Source: Candidatus Omnitrophota bacterium (GTDB lineage Bacteria > Omnitrophota > Gorgyraeia > 2-02-FULL-51-18). Taken from it: 8,710 nucleotides of DNA. The stretch's first letter is position 1, and every line of letters starts with the position of its first letter. Shown piece by piece: positions 7,323 to 8,710 of the stretch. Under the pieces are notes generated by a model, which did not search any database, had not been told where the DNA came from, and saw only the letters and a list, made by a program, of their open reading frames with translations. The position numbers and the translations under genes were made by a program. The stretch covers positions 1-8,710 of the forward strand of contig JAHFFM010000074.1 of the NCBI GenBank assembly GCA_023247935.1, given 5' to 3'.

Positions 7323-8710
7323 TTTCCACCTCTTTTTCCACTTCGGATTTTTTCTCTGTGCGAACGTCCAGTGCCAATGACTGAAGTTCTTTCACTAAAA
7401 CGTTGAAGGACTCAGGGGTGTTGGCTTGAAGCGCATTCTCCCCTTTCACAATAGATTCATACATCTTGGTGCGGCCTTGCACGTCATCGCTTTTTACGGT
7501 CAAAAGCTCTTGCAGCGTGTAAGCGGCTCCATAAGCTTCGAGAGCCCACACTTCCATTTCTCCGAAACGCTGTCCGCCGAATTGAGCTTTACCGCCCAAT
7601 GGCTGCTGCGTAACCAAGGAATAGGGTCCGATAGACCTGGCGTGAATTTTATCGTCCACCAAATGCGCCAGTTTCATCATATAGATGTAACCAACCGTCA
7701 CCTGCTGGTCAAACTTCACACCGGTTCTGCCGTCGCGAAGCTGAACTTTTCCAGTTTCAGGAATACCCGCTTTTTTCATGTGCTCTTTTATTTCCTGCTC
7801 AGAGGCACCGTCAAATACAGGTGTAAAAATTTGTAACCCAAGTAGTTTTGCCGCCCAACCCAAATGTGTTTCAAGGATTTGCCCCACATTCATACGCGAA
7901 GGCACGCCCAGCGGATTCAACACGATGTCAACCGGGGAACCGTCTTCCAAATACGGCATGTCTTCCGTGCGCATAATTTTCGCGACGATTCCTTTGTTGC
8001 CGTGACGACCGGCCATTTTATCACCCACAGAAATCTTTCTCTTGTGAGCCACGAGAACCTTGACACGCTTGAGAACTCCAGGAGGAAGCTCATCACCGCG
8101 TTTAACCTTATCGATTTCGCGATCCATTTCATAACGCAATTCATCGATTTGGTCATCCATTAACCTAAGAATTCTCTTCATGGAATCTTCGGTTTCTTCC
8201 GCTTCTTCCAATTTAATGGATTCCACGTCCGCGCGGATAATTTTGGGTAAATCAGATTTCTTTACGGTTTTGCCGCGGCCGATTAAAATACCACCTGTTT
8301 CAATATCCACCAGGTTGGCCGCTAAAGTTTTACCGTCAAGGAGTGAAACCAATTTATTCGCCTTATCTTTCTCGAGCTGCTGCAATTGAGTTTCATAAAT
8401 TTCTTTAATCTGCTCAATTTCCTTGGCCATCTTGGCTCTGGCTTCTTTAGTTTTGGCTTCCTGCCCTTTTCTTGAAAATACTTTTGTGTCGATGATGATG
8501 CCTTCCACTCCGGGGGGCACTGTCAAAGAAGCGTCGCGAACATCTCCGGCTTTTTCGCCGAAAATAGCGCGCAGAAGTTTTTCTTCAGGAGAAAGTTCGG
8601 TTTCGGATTTGGGCGTCACTTTTCCGACAAGAATGTCACCGGGGCCCACTTCGGCTCCGATGCGGACAATGCCGTCTTCACCGAGATCTTTTAAGGATTC
8701 TTCGCCGACG
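7315..8710 (-). CDS. rpoB: DNA-directed RNA polymerase subunit beta, C-terminal 464 residues (5' end outside window)
   Basis: Beta forms one side of the active-site cleft and the rifampicin pocket. Only the C-terminal part is present; the frame is open to the right edge, and the rifampicin-resistance region lies outside the window. The visible part opens with [20 protein letters not shown] and continues [14 protein letters not shown] and [17 protein letters not shown], matching E. coli from roughly residue 830 onward. Further on are [12 protein letters not shown], whose two lysines contact the nucleotide and active site, then [17 protein letters not shown], and the clamp-anchoring block [20 protein letters not shown] and [19 protein letters not shown] long charged insertion of about 120 residues interrupts the region between IIDTKVFSR and GDELPPGV. 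The protein ends in an acidic tail, EVEKEVEIE. The stop overlaps the rpoC start. A GTG at 8649 is an internal valine codon in the conserved EVGPGDI stretch, not a start. Confidence 0.98.
   Translation of the reverse strand, partial: VGEESLKDLGEDGIVRIGAEVGPGDILVGKVTPKSETELSPEEKLLRAIFGEKAGDVRDASLTVPPGVEGIIIDTKVFSRKGQEAKTKEARAKMAKEIEQIKEIYETQLQQLEKDKANKLVSLLDGKTLAANLVDIETGGILIGRGKTVKKSDLPKIIRADVESIKLEEAEETEDSMKRILRLMDDQIDELRYEMDREIDKVKRGDELPPGVLKRVKVLVAHKRKISVGDKMAGRHGNKGIVAKIMRTEDMPYLEDGSPVDIVLNPLGVPSRMNVGQILETHLGWAAKLLGLQIFTPVFDGASEQEIKEHMKKAGIPETGKVQLRDGRTGVKFDQQVTVGYIYMMKLAHLVDDKIHARSIGPYSLVTQQPLGGKAQFGGQRFGEMEVWALEAYGAAYTLQELLTVKSDDVQGRTKMYESIVKGENALQANTPESFNVLVKELQSLALDVRTEKKSEVEKEVEIE
7326..7332 (-). 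promoter_or_regulatory. Shine-Dalgarno sequence that fixes the rpoC TTG start
   Basis: GAGGTGG on the coding strand ends three bases before TTG at 7322-7320 (six bases from GAGG to the start codon). It lies within the last codons of rpoB (KEVEIE). No comparable sequence lies before the ATG at 7304, where the upstream bases are TTGAGTAACAATTCCAGC. This favours TTG as the true start. Confidence 0.75.
8104..8469 (-). other. Beta-i9-type insertion in RNA polymerase beta (domain within rpoB)
   Basis: Between the conserved blocks IIDTKVFSR and [14 protein letters not shown], RpoB carries about 120 extra residues relative to Bacillus-type beta. It starts with a heptad-like, highly charged helix ([19 protein letters not shown]), continues through a less charged segment containing [17 protein letters not shown], and ends with another charged helix ([19 protein letters not shown]) that returns to the core. 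A lineage-specific insertion occurs at this position (called beta-i9 or SI2) in proteobacterial and several other Gram-negative enzymes. The boundaries are approximate and no separate function is claimed. Confidence 0.7.

Noticed and set aside
7315..8649. A separate 444-residue gene starting at GTG 8649
   Set aside because: Conserved RpoB sequence ([11 protein letters not shown]) continues in frame upstream to the window edge, so this is an internal valine codon of rpoB.

Overview
The window is one unidirectional block of core transcription and translation genes, all read from the minus strand (right to left as numbered). In transcription order it holds the 3' part of rpoB, complete rpoC, rpsL, rpsG and fusA, and the first 39 codons of tuf. 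This is the widespread bacterial rpoBC-str arrangement. I see no mobile element, CRISPR array, tRNA, rRNA or accessory system, and no broken gene.

Organism: a bacterium. RpoB and RpoC are of the type seen in Gram-negative lineages. RpoB carries a long insertion at the beta-i9 position, and RpoC carries a large SI3-type insertion inside the trigger loop. There is no L7Ae-family gene between rpoC and rpsL, which argues against Bacillota. Base composition is moderate, without strong GC or AT bias. The gene order, the insertions and the small tandem-repeat spacer would fit an Omnitrophota/PVC-like or other environmental Gram-negative lineage, but that is only an inference and I cannot name a genus.

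Layout: rpoB (7315-8710, 5' end outside the window) overlaps rpoC (3258-7322) by 8 nt, with a TTG start. rpoC overlaps rpsL (2854-3258) by 1 nt (TAATG). rpsL overlaps rpsG (2387-2857) by 4 nt (ATGA). A 129-nt spacer, the only sizeable non-coding stretch, separates rpsG from fusA (131-2257). Twelve nt containing a strong Shine-Dalgarno sequence separate fusA from tuf (1-118, 3' end outside). Four genes are thus joined by overlapping stop and start codons, which suggests one transcript and translational coupling from RNA polymerase into ribosomal proteins S12 and S7. Elongation factors EF-G and EF-Tu follow.

The part that ordinary gene content does not explain is the rpsG-fusA spacer. It can fold into a three-way-junction-like structure (2306-2380), contains a perfect TATAAT on the coding strand, and carries a short tandem heptamer repeat next to fusA. 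fusA itself has no good Shine-Dalgarno sequence although its neighbours do. These are the best candidates for a second look. The rest is ordinary, well-conserved housekeeping sequence.
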